From the NCBI GenBank assembly GCA_945872325.1, contig CAMBZY010000035.1:1-13065 (forward strand): DNA of 13,065 nt, written 5' to 3'. The position numbers and the translations under genes are program-made. This document shows positions 12,470-13,065 of the stretch, in pieces. The notes below the pieces were generated by a model, which ran no database searches, had not been told where the DNA came from, and saw nothing but the letters and a program-made list of their open reading frames with translations. Numbering within the stretch: the first letter of the stretch is position 1; each line of letters starts with the position of its first letter. Origin of the DNA: Candidatus Kuenenia stuttgartensis (GTDB taxonomy: Bacteria; Planctomycetota; Planctomycetia; Isosphaerales; Isosphaeraceae).

Positions 12470-13065
12470 ATGTCACGTCGTTCAGAACTCAAGATTCATG
12501 ATGTAACCCGAAATCTTTTCGGCAGAACAATAAATAAATTAGCCGCTCGTGAAAAGTCTTTGGCCCGACGCAAAACACTCAGGCTTGAGCCTCGAGCAGA
12601 ATCGCTTGAAGCAAAACTGGTTCTCACAGATCCCGGTATGCCGATCACATCACTTGTCAAAGAACATGCCGCCATGGCATTCTTGGGTCAGTTTGAATCG
12701 CACCATACCACCGAAGCGCTCAGCCTGAAAATGAGTGATCGGAATTATTTCCTGGTCGCTCAGGATTTCAACACCACAGACACCGCCAGTCCTCTCTGGA
12801 CCGACTCAAATAACTGGCTTAAATATACTTATAATACAACAACATCCCAATACGATGTTTCGCAATATGGATCAGTACCCCGCACAGGCGACGATGCGCG
12901 AATTCCAGCCGGCCTGACGATGATTTATGACGTCACACCTGCACTACTGGTCCAAGGTGGATCCACTCTTGATCCTGCCAAAGATATGCGCATTCATACG
13001 CTTAATATCGAAGGTATGTTGAAATTCAACGAAATGCAATCGAACCTCATGGTCGTGGAAACGAT
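12470..13065 (+). CDS. Secreted/surface protein with planctomycete LEPR-like motif and G8-like domain (3' end off window)
   Basis: The frame is open from the ATG at 12470 to the right edge (198 full codons). AAGGAA (12455-12460) lies 9 nt before the ATG and fixes the start. The first 38 residues are strongly basic, followed by LEPRAESLEAKLVLT (39-53), which resembles the LEPR-XLL segment found near the N-terminus of many large planctomycete exported proteins. Residues about 110-182 resemble the start of a G8 domain: a Trp-rich opening (PLWTDSNNWL), then TGDDARIPAGLTMIYDV and LNIEGMLKF, the Gly-bounded beta-strand pattern of that family. G8 proteins are extracellular and often very long, with carbohydrate- or cell-surface-related roles. 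No classical signal peptide is visible; the basic region plus LEPR may serve as the export signal. The domain call rests on a partial domain. Confidence 0.75.
   Translation, partial: MSRRSELKIHDVTRNLFGRTINKLAAREKSLARRKTLRLEPRAESLEAKLVLTDPGMPITSLVKEHAAMAFLGQFESHHTTEALSLKMSDRNYFLVAQDFNTTDTASPLWTDSNNWLKYTYNTTTSQYDVSQYGSVPRTGDDARIPAGLTMIYDVTPALLVQGGSTLDPAKDMRIHTLNIEGMLKFNEMQSNLMVVET

Overview
The window looks like a piece of a planctomycete genome (Planctomycetales, possibly a relative of Planctopirus or Schlesneria; the genus is a guess). The evidence is a large secreted protein with a planctomycete-type LEPR motif near its N-terminus followed by a G8-like domain, the style of the exopolysaccharide genes (tyrosine autokinase with a Tyr/Gly tail, Wzy-like polymerase/ligase with a long TPR-like tail), moderate GC, and long, hairpin-rich intergenic stretches.

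Layout. (1) Positions 1-8837, all on the minus strand and read from right to left, form an exopolysaccharide/capsule assembly cluster. It holds an O-antigen ligase/polymerase-like membrane protein (6081-8837), a Wzc-like chain-length regulator with a BY-kinase domain and an alternating Tyr-Gly tail (2861-5728), a WbpA/TviB-type UDP-N-acetylglucosamine 6-dehydrogenase (1295-2650), and a WecA/TagO-type polyprenyl-phosphate sugar-1-phosphate transferase that runs off the left edge and appears fused to the start of a FlaA1/CapD-like membrane domain (1-1197). Each of the three gaps between these genes (352, 210 and 97 bp) contains a strong hairpin without a U-tract. (2) Positions 9081-9497 are a compact plus-strand transcription unit for a 78-residue secreted protein, with a near-consensus promoter, a good ribosome binding site and an intrinsic terminator. 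(3) Positions 9498-10706 are about 1.2 kb without a convincing protein gene. This stretch has tandem promoter-like elements, a candidate small structured RNA ending in a nested-stem terminator, a series of perfect inverted repeats, two 18-bp direct repeats 33 bp apart, and a very AT-rich block with weak DnaA-box-like words. (4) Positions 10707-12074 (minus) encode a protein resembling the plasmid replication initiator RPA/RepA superfamily. (5) Positions 12470 to the right edge (plus) hold the start of the LEPR/G8-like surface protein.

How it fits together. The four minus-strand genes cover activation of a uronic-type sugar (UDP-GlcNAc dehydrogenase), loading of the first sugar on undecaprenyl phosphate (WecA-like), polymerisation or ligation (Wzy/WaaL-like) and chain-length and export control (Wzc-like). 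Wza, Wzx and the glycosyltransferases are not in the window. The part most worth a second look is the rep-like gene together with the adjacent repeat-rich, AT-rich region. It resembles a plasmid-type replication module (initiator, iteron-like repeats, AT-rich block and a small RNA gene), but this is inference from sequence appearance only.
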